From the NCBI GenBank assembly GCA_022578605.1, contig MU394076.1, positions 1-64,000 of the forward strand: DNA of 64,000 nt. The letters run 5' to 3'. The position numbers were made by a program, and so were the translations under genes. Origin of the DNA: Camillea tinctor. Taxonomy: Eukaryota > Ascomycota > Sordariomycetes > Xylariales > Xylariaceae. Positions 11,731 to 21,694 of this stretch are shown in pieces (the first letter of the stretch is position 1; the number at the start of each line of letters is the position of its first letter). A model generated the notes under the pieces. It was not told the DNA's origin. It made no database searches and saw nothing but the letters and a program-made list of their open reading frames with translations.

Positions 11731-13921
11731 ATGGCAAGCAATCTGCCTAGTTCGGTGTTTGTATGTACAAACTGGACTCGGGATAACCAGCAATGCTCTG
11801 GCGCTGGGAAGTATGCCTGTAAAGGCTGTTATTTGGTCCTTGTGCGTATTCTTATCCCCTTCAGTACTAATATGGGGATAGTAATATATTGAAACTTATA
11901 TTGACTGATTAAATAGTACTGCGGCCGGCATTGCCAGAGATCCCATTGGAACACCCACAAAGCCGATTGTCGACATGCCCTCATGAACTCGAGGTGGCTC
12001 CCTCAATGGGGAGTTGAGCGACGCAAACCGAAATTCAATTATCCTGACAATAATTGCACGGCATCTAGAACCTTGAAGCGGAAGAGCTGGTGGAGTTTGA
12101 CTCCGGCCTTTGACATTCTGAAATTGGAGTCGAACGAAGGTGCCGATTACAAGAATGACCTTGACCTCCTGTTTGCATGTGAGTAGAAACTTCAAAACAT
12201 CCGGGGCATATTCATTGGGCTAATTAGCATATTGTTCAAGATGCTATCGACCTGAACAATGTGGTCAAGACGGTCGCTTCTATTCCTACCGATTTCCAAA
12301 ACCCCGTCAACATTACCATCAACAAAGTGGCTGAAAATACCCTTATTAGGGATGTTCCTATCCTCGTCTTCGCAATGTTGGAAGAGGACAAAGAAATTGC
12401 AAGTGAGGGTATCATACATCTTTGGTACTCGGCATTTATCCCGAAGTCTCTCCGGGATAACTTGATATCCAAGATGAAAAAGGTGGTAGACATCGTCATG
12501 TCAATGGCCGAAGACCCCCAGAACTTGGATACCATCATCGATGAGCCCATTAAGTTGGGATTGAGCACTATTCAAGTCCGCTGGTCAGTTAGGAATTGGC
12601 TTCATATACAGAGCTTGATAGAGGCCCCTATCCCTTTGTCAGCTGAGGAGGCTCAGCAGATTCGCCAACAAGTCTCTCTAAACCCTAATGAACTTGACGA
12701 GAGAGAGTTGCATTACTACTGTCAGCCAGAACCAAGCAATCGCCTCTGCCTTCAACGGTTCCGAGAAGATGGGATATTGCTTCCATTCGGTACTCCACGA
12801 GACGAATCACTAGTTCTAAACCCGTAGGTGTTTCCTGCCTCATTAATGACACTCGACTCAGTTCTTCCCCTGAAAAAATTCTGTTTCTTTCTTCCATCTG
12901 ACCTGATCCAGGACTATGTGTTGGGATTCGAAAAAACAGTGGATGGACGGCATTGCAGACCCGCTTAACGGTTGGATGGTCTGGGAGTATGTAAAAGTCC
13001 CATGTCTAGCGAAGAATGACATCTACGGGAAACTCTTCATCTTTCTGAAGAATCTTCTCAGTCGCTTTCACCACCGTATTACCCACTTCAAGACTTTATT
13101 CCGTGTTCTCGCTGTTTCGCCTCTGGCTTTACCCCTATTGAATGCCACGCTCGATCGCATAGAGGTTAGTATCATTATATTTCCTTTTCTTTCTTTTTAC
13201 TAGGCAGGATACTAAAATACATACACAGATGGGGAATCTGACTGATTATGGAGATCCCAAGGACGGGAAACTCGGCAATTGGATGGCAATGGAGCGTGTT
13301 GGCAACAACCTGAAGCAATCCGCTGTGAATCCCCATGCCACCGCGATCTCACTTTACTACCACTTGATAGAGGACTTCTTCCGTCACAATCCAAGTATCT
13401 CGTCTCCTCAACCTGAGGAGTACTTGAATGCGATGTTGTATCGATTGGTACCCCCTATCTGGATGACGGAGGATCACCCAGGATTAATACGGTTCCGGAT
13501 GGGATGGATGTTTATGAGAGAGGTCGAGGAGTACTTCAATAGGTTCGTAACTAACACTCGGGCCATTCCTATGCTCCTATTTCAAGGCATTATCATGACT
13601 GACTAATTGATAAAAAGTTACATGGAATGCACAAGTGCTGAACCTGTGTTGTTGTTTCTGGGTTTGCAGCTTAAGGAGGAGAACACGGTGATTGAACCAT
13701 GGCCGACGAGGCCCAGGAAGGAACTTGCTAGAGTGGGACCAGGTAATTTCTGGCCAGGAGCCATTGCCATCATGAACGACCCGGATCTTGTCTGTGAGGT
13801 AATGAAAGAGTACTATATATTGCTAGGGCGAAGTAACCTCCTTAACGGCACCGAACGATACGCGGAGTGGAAGCGCGTTCCAGACTGGGAGGACCCCCTA
13901 GAGTCTGATCCTTTTAAGTAG
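11731..13921 (+). CDS. MYND finger-DUF4470 protein
   Basis: Six exons: 11731-11841, 11917-12178, 12241-12823, 12912-13164, 13229-13542, 13618-13921; 1827 nt, 608 residues. All five introns are GT..AG, 62-88 nt long, and every junction keeps frame. The first exon and start of the second encode a MYND finger: Cys12, Cys22, Cys30, Cys33, Cys39, Cys43, His51, Cys55, with the YC...CQ..HW..HK.DC signature split by intron 1. It is followed by the usual link (RWLPQW.VERRKPKF) and DUF4470 (TPAFDILKL.NEGADY, DLNNVVKTV, IIHLWYSAF). The rest matches the family C-terminus (AEEAQQIR, RFREDGILLPFG, DPLNGW, DRIE, ERYAEW). MYND fingers bind proline-rich peptides; no reaction is known for this fungal family, which is expanded in Pezizomycotina. 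No truncation is visible. Exact junctions rest on consensus and remembered homology. Confidence 0.88.
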
Positions 13922-15141
13922 CAACATGTCGACGAATAGTCTAGTAGAAAGGGGATAAGACCAGCACTGCAGCAGCCACTGGCAAAAAGAAATTCAAGCT
14001 GTGATTTTGTATTTGGCCTACGGAAGTCATGTATGGTTTGTCAATCGTAGAATACTACAGTGAATGAAATAGTAAGCATACATTTGACCACTTCTAATGT
14101 AATCGATTACTATTCACTGGTAATAGAAGTTGTGCTGAACCACTTTCTGCATTATACCTAACACTGAACTCTAGTGAGTTATTCATCTCTAACACGTACT
14201 CGAAGCTGGGATGAGATACCCGGCTCTACTAGCAAGGTATCGCTGGTGGTATCGACGACCACTTAAGTACCAAATGACCTGGGGATATTCCATTTCAGGG
14301 TGTCGGAGAGGGCAATACTCAAATGAGGCATGCATTGAGCATGAAAGCGACACCATCATTGTCATTTGAATCTTGAACTTAGCATACGTACCAAGATAAA
14401 TCTGAAAATCTATACCACGCATCCAGGAGTATGGTAAAGGACCGAGATGAGACACCAAAAAGCCAAGCAGCACTTATAACTAGTACCTAGAATAAAGGTA
14501 CCGCGCAATGTTCAGATAGAAGGAAATTGAGATAAGCTATATATATCAAAGAAATGGGATATATTGCGTTTACCACCCCCTTTTCCCCACTTATGCTCAC
14601 CAGAATCCCAAACCCCAAACATGAGAAGAATGGGAGGAAACAACTCCCCAAAATGCACATAATTGCCTCGACTTGCATGGATACTCCCTTTCCCCCTATT
14701 TGATCACTATACATGCTCTCCTGCTCTCCCTTCTGCTCTCTATGCGTGCATAGCCCGGGAGACCTAACCTACGTGTCCATGATCCGAATGCTAATGCTTT
14801 GGCCCCCGATATTCCTAAATATATGTATAACCATGCCCATATGATTCATTTCCATGTATATCCCTTATGATGTTTACCCTTAGGGTTGGTACATATGTGT
14901 GTGTGTGTGTGTATATACTTCCACAAGTTCCCTTAATTTCTGTAATTTGTCTCTCTTCTCCTTCCCATATGTGTCAAAGCCTCCGAGGCTTAAAATGCTT
15001 TCTAACCAAGGCAAGAATATAATAAAAGAAAAAGGAAGGAAGAGAAAAAGAAAACTACACACGTAAGTATAAACAGGGGTATATATCACTACCCTATAAT
15101 ACTGGTACCTCTCCCCTTTCCTTCCTTCTATTCCCCTCTCC
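13922..15141. other. Convergent spacer
   Basis: About 1.2 kb between the 3' ends of the MYND/DUF4470 gene and the ABC transporter. It carries a (TG)n run at about 14895-14911 and pyrimidine-rich tracts, and should hold both 3' untranslated regions. No gene is supported. Confidence 0.5.
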
Positions 15142-18100
15142 TCACCAACTCCACCATTTCTTCTTCTTCTCGTTATACCCCTCCTCCCTAACATTATGCT
15201 GTCCCACAATCGTCAAGAACACTTGATCTAGCGTCGTTGGCGTGCACGAGAAGTGCTCGATGCCCAATTCCTCGCGCTGCTCCTCCAGCAGCACAATAAG
15301 CTGACCGACCGCGCTCCCACTTCCACCCTCACGACTGCTCCTCTTCGCCAGCACATCCGCCGCCGGGACCGAGAACCGCATCTGGCCGTGATACGTCTTG
15401 GCCTCCACGTCGGCGGCGGGGAACGTATCCGCAACCCATGCGCGCATTTTCTCCATTTCCTCGTCCGCTGACCGGGGTGCCGACCGGCTGACCAAGTGCA
15501 CGTGTACGGCGTCGCCAAAGCGCTGGCGCAGGTTGTCTATCGTGCCCATGGCGAGCATGCGCTTGGCCAGGATGCCCGCGCGGTTAGCTAGAGCGTCCGC
15601 CTCTTCCATGCTGTGCGTCGTGAGCAGGATGGAACGTCCCGGTACGACGGACCCGAGCGTGCGCCACATGATACGTTTGGCGGCTGCGTCGAGGCCCGAC
15701 GACGGCTCGTCAAGGAGGACCACGCTAGGGTTGCCCATGAGGGCAATGCCTAGGGACAGCTTGCGCTTGTTACCGCCTGAGAGGGCGTGCGCCATGCGCG
15801 TTGAGAAGGCCTCTAGGCCTACGGCGTGGAGGACAGCTTGAACGTTGTGCTCAACGTCAGGGATGCCTCGGATGCGCGCGTAGAAACGGAGATGCTCTAG
15901 GACCGTCATGGAGTCGATCGCGTCGAACTGCGGGCAGACTCCGAGATGGGATCGAGCCATGGCTCGATGTCGACTTACAGATGTGTCCTCGACTAGTACG
16001 TCGCCACCATTCAAGCTCGGCTGAATATCGCCACGAATCAACGAAATAGTAGTGGACTTCCCAGCACCATTTGGTCCTAGCAAGGCAAAGACTTCGCCGT
16101 GTTGCACACCAAACGTGACATTGTCGACAGCCGTGTTCTTGCCGAATGTTTTCGTTAGGTGCAGCACCTTCAGACCATCACTATCCCTTGGACGGCTAGT
16201 CACGCGCACAAGTTCATTTGCCACTTCTTCATCAGACACTTCTGGCTCATTACCCGACTTAACTGCTTTCTGCGTAATGCGGTTGAGTAAAGTGCGTCCC
16301 GCGCCACTATCGTACCAAAGAATGACACCGAACAGGATGACCGACTGGAGAATTAAGTAGAGGATTGGTCCACCATAGGCAGTTATAGCTGCAGGATTTG
16401 GTTGGAGCTGGTCGTTATTACAAGTTGTTGAAAAGAGATTGAGAGCGACCATCAAAGTTCGAATGACCGAGCCGACAGGCACAAATGCCGATATCACGAA
16501 GTGGATAATCTGCAGAGACTGGTCGATACTCGTAACCGGGGCATAAGCGAGGACGGATAAATACGCAATCAGATAGATGAGGAAGCCCACTGCCTGTCCG
16601 GCCGCAGAAAAGGCATATGTAGACAACTGGTTTTTGCAGAACAACGAAACTACGTATGACAATAGTATAGAGGCCAGGCCGTAAAGGAAAAATATGGGGA
16701 ACAGGTACGGGATTTGGTACCAAACACTTGAGCTGGCGGCGAACACGCCAGTGGTGATGGCGGCTGAGACCAGCACAATGGCGAAATCAAATAACGTGTA
16801 AGCGACCCAAAGAGGGAGGGAGCGTACGCCATTCGAGTATTGTAGGCCACGGACGTTTCGTCTCCTCTCGATGTTCGGGTAGAGACCGAAGAAAGCAGGA
16901 TATGCGGAAAGGGCTAGTGCCATGTAGACCATCAACTGTAGTGAATCTCCGGTTGAGGGCGACCAAGGTCTATCGAAAGGAGCAAAAGTCGTAGCAATGC
17001 TAGTATTGGTTAACATCATATCCAAGGCGTTCTGAGTAAAGACCGAGCTTAAGACGTCATTACTATCCGACGTGTAGGCAATAGTGGGCAGTGAGCTCTC
17101 GTTACCTAGCCACCACCCGCCGCGGACAAATGTGCGGGTTCGCAAAATATCATAGTTAAATTCCCAGAGGGTGTCGGCAAGACGAATGCTATTTATGAAA
17201 TTGGTCACATTTGGACCAAAAACTGGGCCAAATAGGGTCGTGAGGCCTGCGGTGGTGAATTCCGAAGACGGTCCGCCGACTAGATTCAAGCCACTAAGCA
17301 GGTCCTCGTAGCTAGTAGGAGGGCCTCGATCGCTTTGTGTTGTCGGAGCACATCCTACCGGTTGTTGGTTTCTCACATACAGGGAAGTCAATCCCGCAGC
17401 CACAATCGGAATAATGAACGCAGCAACGTACTGAAACCAGTTAGCTTTGAAGACAGTGCATCGCTTCATCAGCAGCACTCTGGTCTGGCCTATGAAGCCA
17501 ACTGGTCGTCCGGAGAGAAGTTCTAAGCTCTGTTTATCAGGCTCCGACATGGGAAAGTTTTCTTCAGAGCTCGCCTGCGTCTCACTGTTGTTCGCTGCTG
17601 GTATAGCAGCCTCCCCCTTTACCTCCTCGGCTACCTGAAGGAACACATCTTCAATCGTCGGGCTGGAAAACTTGTAGTCGTGAATTCCTGCTCCCTCTAA
17701 GGCCCGGATCACTTGAGCCGCAAGGCCTGAAGAAGGCGCCATATAACTAATAACATCAAATGATATCTTGCATTTAACACCCTCAATTTCTGGTGGATCT
17801 TTGATGTCTCTGGCATTGAAAACATGAACACGATACCCAGCGCCCAGCCTATCTTTGAGCTCAACAGATGATCCTTCGGCACGTAGGGTTCCCTTAGAAA
17901 GTATCGCTATATGGTCCGCAAGGAGATCCGCCTCGTCAAGAAAATGGGTGGTGAGGATGATGGTTCGTTTGCCACGTTCCGCCAAAAGGATATCCCAGAT
18001 CTTCCGTCGTGATAGGGGGTCAATGCCCGAAGAGACCTCATCAACGCAGCATACGGCGCTTCCACCGGTCAACATCATCCCAAGTTGTAGTTTTCGTTTC

Positions 18101-19920
18101 TGGCCTCCAGATAACGTCTTGGACATCGCTTTGACCTTGGGTCCTAAATCAACAGCTGCAACAAGATCGCGTATTTCCTTCCGGGGTGCAGGGTTTCTTG
18201 GAGACTTGAGTCGGTTGAAGATCTTGATGTGCTCCTCGACAGTCAGTTCGTCCCATAGGACGTTTTTCTGAGGGGCTATACCCAACCCTCCGGTGCCATC
18301 AATTGTGATATTGCCACTCGTTAGTTTGCTGATGCCTGCGATCGAATCAAGCGTAGTACTCTTTCCACTACCGTTGGCGCCAAGGAGAGCCAGGATTTGC
18401 CCCCTACCAGCATTTAGAGTTAATCTGTCGACAGCCACGACGGGGTCTTTGGGCTTCGAAATGAAGGAGAAAAGGCGGCGTAATAGGCTAGGGCTGTAGA
18501 TTTTCGTGAATCCGTCAAGATGAACGGCATTTTCTGGCGCCGTTTCAACCGCTTGGCCTTGCAGAATGGTACGGCCCTTAGTAGTTGTGCCGTGAAATAC
18601 CCGTTCTAGAAAGGCGCCGAGGAGAGGATAGACTATGATCTGAATGCCAAGGAAGACCCAAAAGATATAACCAGGTAGTTGCCACGGGTTGTTCGGGGGC
18701 GTACGGAGTAAATCTGCAGCGTCGGAAGTTTGTTCATATCGTGCGATGAAGGTCATGAACCAGACAAAATTGCATGGTGTGAAGAACAAGCTTAGAACGG
18801 CAACCGTGGTGGTGTTGGGCGATGTGAGGGTCTGGGCTAGGATGGCGAGAAGGAGGTAGATTATTATGCTGACCACGCCAGATAACTGAGACTTCTTGAA
18901 AAATGCAGCGCCGAGGATAGACAACGAAGTCAAAGCTAGACCGGCAAGGACGAAATAAAGGAGTATAACGGCAACATTCGTCTCGGGCCAAACTCCGCGC
19001 GCAATGATTATCGAGCCCACAACCCAGCCGGGAACGTAAACGAGAGTGAAGGCGATATGGTAAGACAGAAGCCTGGCAGCTTGAGGCTGCCACAGATACT
19101 TGGTAGGCATCATAGCATCCAGCAACTGTGACATTCCGATTTCCCTCTCCGTCGCCATATGGCCCGTCATGTGATAACAAACACCAATTATGACGATGAT
19201 GAAGGATACGGCCAGGAAGTTGGTCAAGGAAGACTGGTACCTCTGGCGGATAAGCTGGTTCCTTGCTTCCTGGGTTATCGTGGTAAATGGGTACTCTTCG
19301 GTCACAGCAGGCAAGCTGAACGACTGCGGACTGTTGGTGACATTAAGACCCACGATGGCGGAATCAACAGCACGCTGCAGAGGCAGAGTATAAACCTCTG
19401 CTGAATTATCATCCCGATCAACATATATGGTACTGCCCAATGCGCCATCAGCACGCAAGGTATAATTCCATATGCCCCCATTGCCTTCAGTAGGGGAGGA
19501 GTAGAAGATCACAGCACCATAACATCGACTTACACCGCGCAGAGAGCTTCGGCATGTATAAGGCAAAGCAGATAGCTGTGAGAGCCTCGTGGCATTCCTG
19601 CCAGCTCCCGTGACCACGTCCGAGAGCGTATCGATCACACGATCGATGTCTCCCCCTGCGAAGCCATTGTTCACAAACACTACCGTGTTACGGCCCGAGC
19701 TGCCCGCGGCTTGGAGCCCATCCTGGAGGGTTCTTATATCTCGCGGAGAGCCAATACCAAAAGTAGCCGGTCCAATAAACAGGTTCCGAGCAAAAGTTAA
19801 GAAGGCAGCAAGAAGAATAGGGAGGACGAGAGCTCGGACGACGGTGGCGAGAGCATGCCGGACCAGGACGATTTTTAGATTTTTAGCTGTAAGGGTCCAT
19901 ACTTGCCGCAGAAAAGCCAT
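15142..19920 (-). CDS. Full-size ABC-A family transporter
   Basis: Uninterrupted frame of 1592 residues; ATG at 19918-19920. The layout is TMD1-NBD1-TMD2-NBD2, as in eukaryotic ABCA lipid transporters. Each half starts with one membrane segment (about 28-45 and 829-848), then a large extracytoplasmic loop with N-glycosylation sequons, then a bundle of segments (about 230-440 and 990-1205). NBD1: Walker A GANGSGKST about 514-522, LSGGQ 603-607, Walker B ending DE at 627-628, H-loop His659. NBD2: GPNGAGKST about 1282-1290, LSGGN 1390-1394, LLDE to 1405, His1436. Both sites keep the catalytic Glu and His; the residue after the NBD1 Walker B DE is Val rather than the common Pro. It is probably a membrane lipid or sterol exporter or flippase; the substrate cannot be read from sequence. 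The lack of introns over 4.8 kb is notable but not exceptional. Confidence 0.96.
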   Translation of the reverse strand: MAFLRQVWTLTAKNLKIVLVRHALATVVRALVLPILLAAFLTFARNLFIGPATFGIGSPRDIRTLQDGLQAAGSSGRNTVVFVNNGFAGGDIDRVIDTLSDVVTGAGRNATRLSQLSALPYTCRSSLRGVSRCYGAVIFYSSPTEGNGGIWNYTLRADGALGSTIYVDRDDNSAEVYTLPLQRAVDSAIVGLNVTNSPQSFSLPAVTEEYPFTTITQEARNQLIRQRYQSSLTNFLAVSFIIVIIGVCYHMTGHMATEREIGMSQLLDAMMPTKYLWQPQAARLLSYHIAFTLVYVPGWVVGSIIIARGVWPETNVAVILLYFVLAGLALTSLSILGAAFFKKSQLSGVVSIIIYLLLAILAQTLTSPNTTTVAVLSLFFTPCNFVWFMTFIARYEQTSDAADLLRTPPNNPWQLPGYIFWVFLGIQIIVYPLLGAFLERVFHGTTTKGRTILQGQAVETAPENAVHLDGFTKIYSPSLLRRLFSFISKPKDPVVAVDRLTLNAGRGQILALLGANGSGKSTTLDSIAGISKLTSGNITIDGTGGLGIAPQKNVLWDELTVEEHIKIFNRLKSPRNPAPRKEIRDLVAAVDLGPKVKAMSKTLSGGQKRKLQLGMMLTGGSAVCCVDEVSSGIDPLSRRKIWDILLAERGKRTIILTTHFLDEADLLADHIAILSKGTLRAEGSSVELKDRLGAGYRVHVFNARDIKDPPEIEGVKCKISFDVISYMAPSSGLAAQVIRALEGAGIHDYKFSSPTIEDVFLQVAEEVKGEAAIPAANNSETQASSEENFPMSEPDKQSLELLSGRPVGFIGQTRVLLMKRCTVFKANWFQYVAAFIIPIVAAGLTSLYVRNQQPVGCAPTTQSDRGPPTSYEDLLSGLNLVGGPSSEFTTAGLTTLFGPVFGPNVTNFINSIRLADTLWEFNYDILRTRTFVRGGWWLGNESSLPTIAYTSDSNDVLSSVFTQNALDMMLTNTSIATTFAPFDRPWSPSTGDSLQLMVYMALALSAYPAFFGLYPNIERRRNVRGLQYSNGVRSLPLWVAYTLFDFAIVLVSAAITTGVFAASSSVWYQIPYLFPIFFLYGLASILLSYVVSLFCKNQLSTYAFSAAGQAVGFLIYLIAYLSVLAYAPVTSIDQSLQIIHFVISAFVPVGSVIRTLMVALNLFSTTCNNDQLQPNPAAITAYGGPILYLILQSVILFGVILWYDSGAGRTLLNRITQKAVKSGNEPEVSDEEVANELVRVTSRPRDSDGLKVLHLTKTFGKNTAVDNVTFGVQHGEVFALLGPNGAGKSTTISLIRGDIQPSLNGGDVLVEDTSVSRHRAMARSHLGVCPQFDAIDSMTVLEHLRFYARIRGIPDVEHNVQAVLHAVGLEAFSTRMAHALSGGNKRKLSLGIALMGNPSVVLLDEPSSGLDAAAKRIMWRTLGSVVPGRSILLTTHSMEEADALANRAGILAKRMLAMGTIDNLRQRFGDAVHVHLVSRSAPRSADEEMEKMRAWVADTFPAADVEAKTYHGQMRFSVPAADVLAKRSSREGGSGSAVGQLIVLLEEQREELGIEHFSCTPTTLDQVFLTIVGQHNVREEGYNEKKKKWWSW

Positions 19921-21694
19921 TATAAGCGAGACGTCCAGTCAACGGGACTCGGGGGGTGTCGGTGCGGCAGACGTGCAGCTCGAAGAGGATCGAATCCAGT
20001 GGTTCCGGATATTCCGATGATTTGCGCCGCGACAGATTCGGCGAGCAATCACAATTACGCCATGCACAAAGGGATGCCGAAATACGAATATGAATATGTA
20101 ATGGATTATGCTGCGAGACTCGGTTACGAAAGAGAGAGAGAGAGAGAGAAAGGAAGAGAAAAGAGAAGCAGACGGAGTAAAAAGGAAAAGCTAGAATATA
20201 GTCACAAAGTATGGGGGTGTACCTTGGGAAAAGACTGAATTGATATGTATGAATATTACCAAAAATTAAAAGAAAAGGTATAAGAGCACACCATCAAATA
20301 CAAATACCGGTCTAAATTGGATTAGAACAAAAAAGATGGAAAATGGAAAACTCATTGACGACTTAATAATCCACATTAGACTACCTTACCCCTACTTGCC
20401 AACCTTAGGTTGGTAGTAATAGTAAGTAAAAAAAAAGTACAAGGTAAGGGAAGGTATTACTTCCGACCCTGGTGGAAATAAATCAGATCTACCTACCCGC
20501 TTTTGCTTTCAGCCTTGGCCTCTCTGTAGTACATACCTAACCTACTATGTAGGTTATAGGTGGGTTAGGCTATCTAGGTAGGTGCTACGTAGGTAATCGT
20601 CGAAGGATTTACAGTTAAAGTATGTACGACCAGGGGTTGCTTTGGTGGCAGTGAAACCTTGTCCAGACAATGAAGAAAAGAGAAAAGAAAGACCGACCTG
20701 AAAAAATCACAAGCTAGTCCTCTGCCCCACTTATCGCCCGGCATCCGAATACCTGATTAGCCTTATTTATTCACTTGCGGCTTGCTACGCCGTTCTCTAA
20801 CGTTTGAATTTGTCCCCGAGAGTTTTGCAGCGTCAACTTGTCTAACCTAGGGTATAAGATTACGAACTAGCTCAAGCAGCCACATAAGCCGGGCGTTTCT
20901 TGTCATATACTACCTACATAAGCAGCAGTTGAGATTACCTAGTAATAAACTACCTAATCTGAGGTTACTGTGTTTCGGTAACATTTTTAGGGGGTTTTTT
21001 TTTCTTCCATATACTTTTCTTCTTCTACTGACGTCCTGAGCTTTGATACTCGTAATATAGGCGTTTGAAAAGAAAAACGATTAACCCCTGAGAATACCTT
21101 AAAGTGTCGCATATAACGTCCGACCGTCCGTTCATCCTCCTAGACCATCCATCTCATACCCACCCTCCTCGAGCTGTTTATTCTATCTTACATGCGTACT
21201 TCAGAAGATAGACGACATCGACGCAATGTGGACTTCACACCATCATATTGCATCCCACTAGTACATCGCTGCTGATGATTGCCAACATCAGCTCACTAGG
21301 CACCAATATAAGATGTCGTGACAGCGTGATTGCGTATACCATATGATCTAAGCCTCTTTGCCAATGTTACTTAGCTGTATGAGCTGCGAGGGTTTTTCGT
21401 CCTTTTATTTTATATTTTTTTCTTTTCCCTCTTTCGTCTTATTCTCCTTCTTGGCCCCGTATTTGTCAACTCCAATTTCCACGTGTAACACCTTGCTTCG
21501 TTTACATCATTCTTGACCGTAACTTAGGATACCTGTTTTGATATCAAGAGAATAGTCTACACGACTCTCATCGTACCCAACTCTATCAAAAGTATCAGAA
21601 GCGCTTAAGTGAGAGGTGCTTTTTAATATCATTTTCATCTTTCTAGCGACAAAATTGGGGTATCTACTGCAGTTCATCTCATTGGCAGCTCGGC
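19921..21694. other. Spacer with (GA)n tract
   Basis: About 1.8 kb upstream of the ABC transporter start and downstream of rad4. It holds a purine run with (GA)n near 20131-20150, the ABC transporter promoter, and many copies of a CTACCTA/TAGGTAG-like string between 20530 and 20960. No coding frame is supported. Confidence 0.5.
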
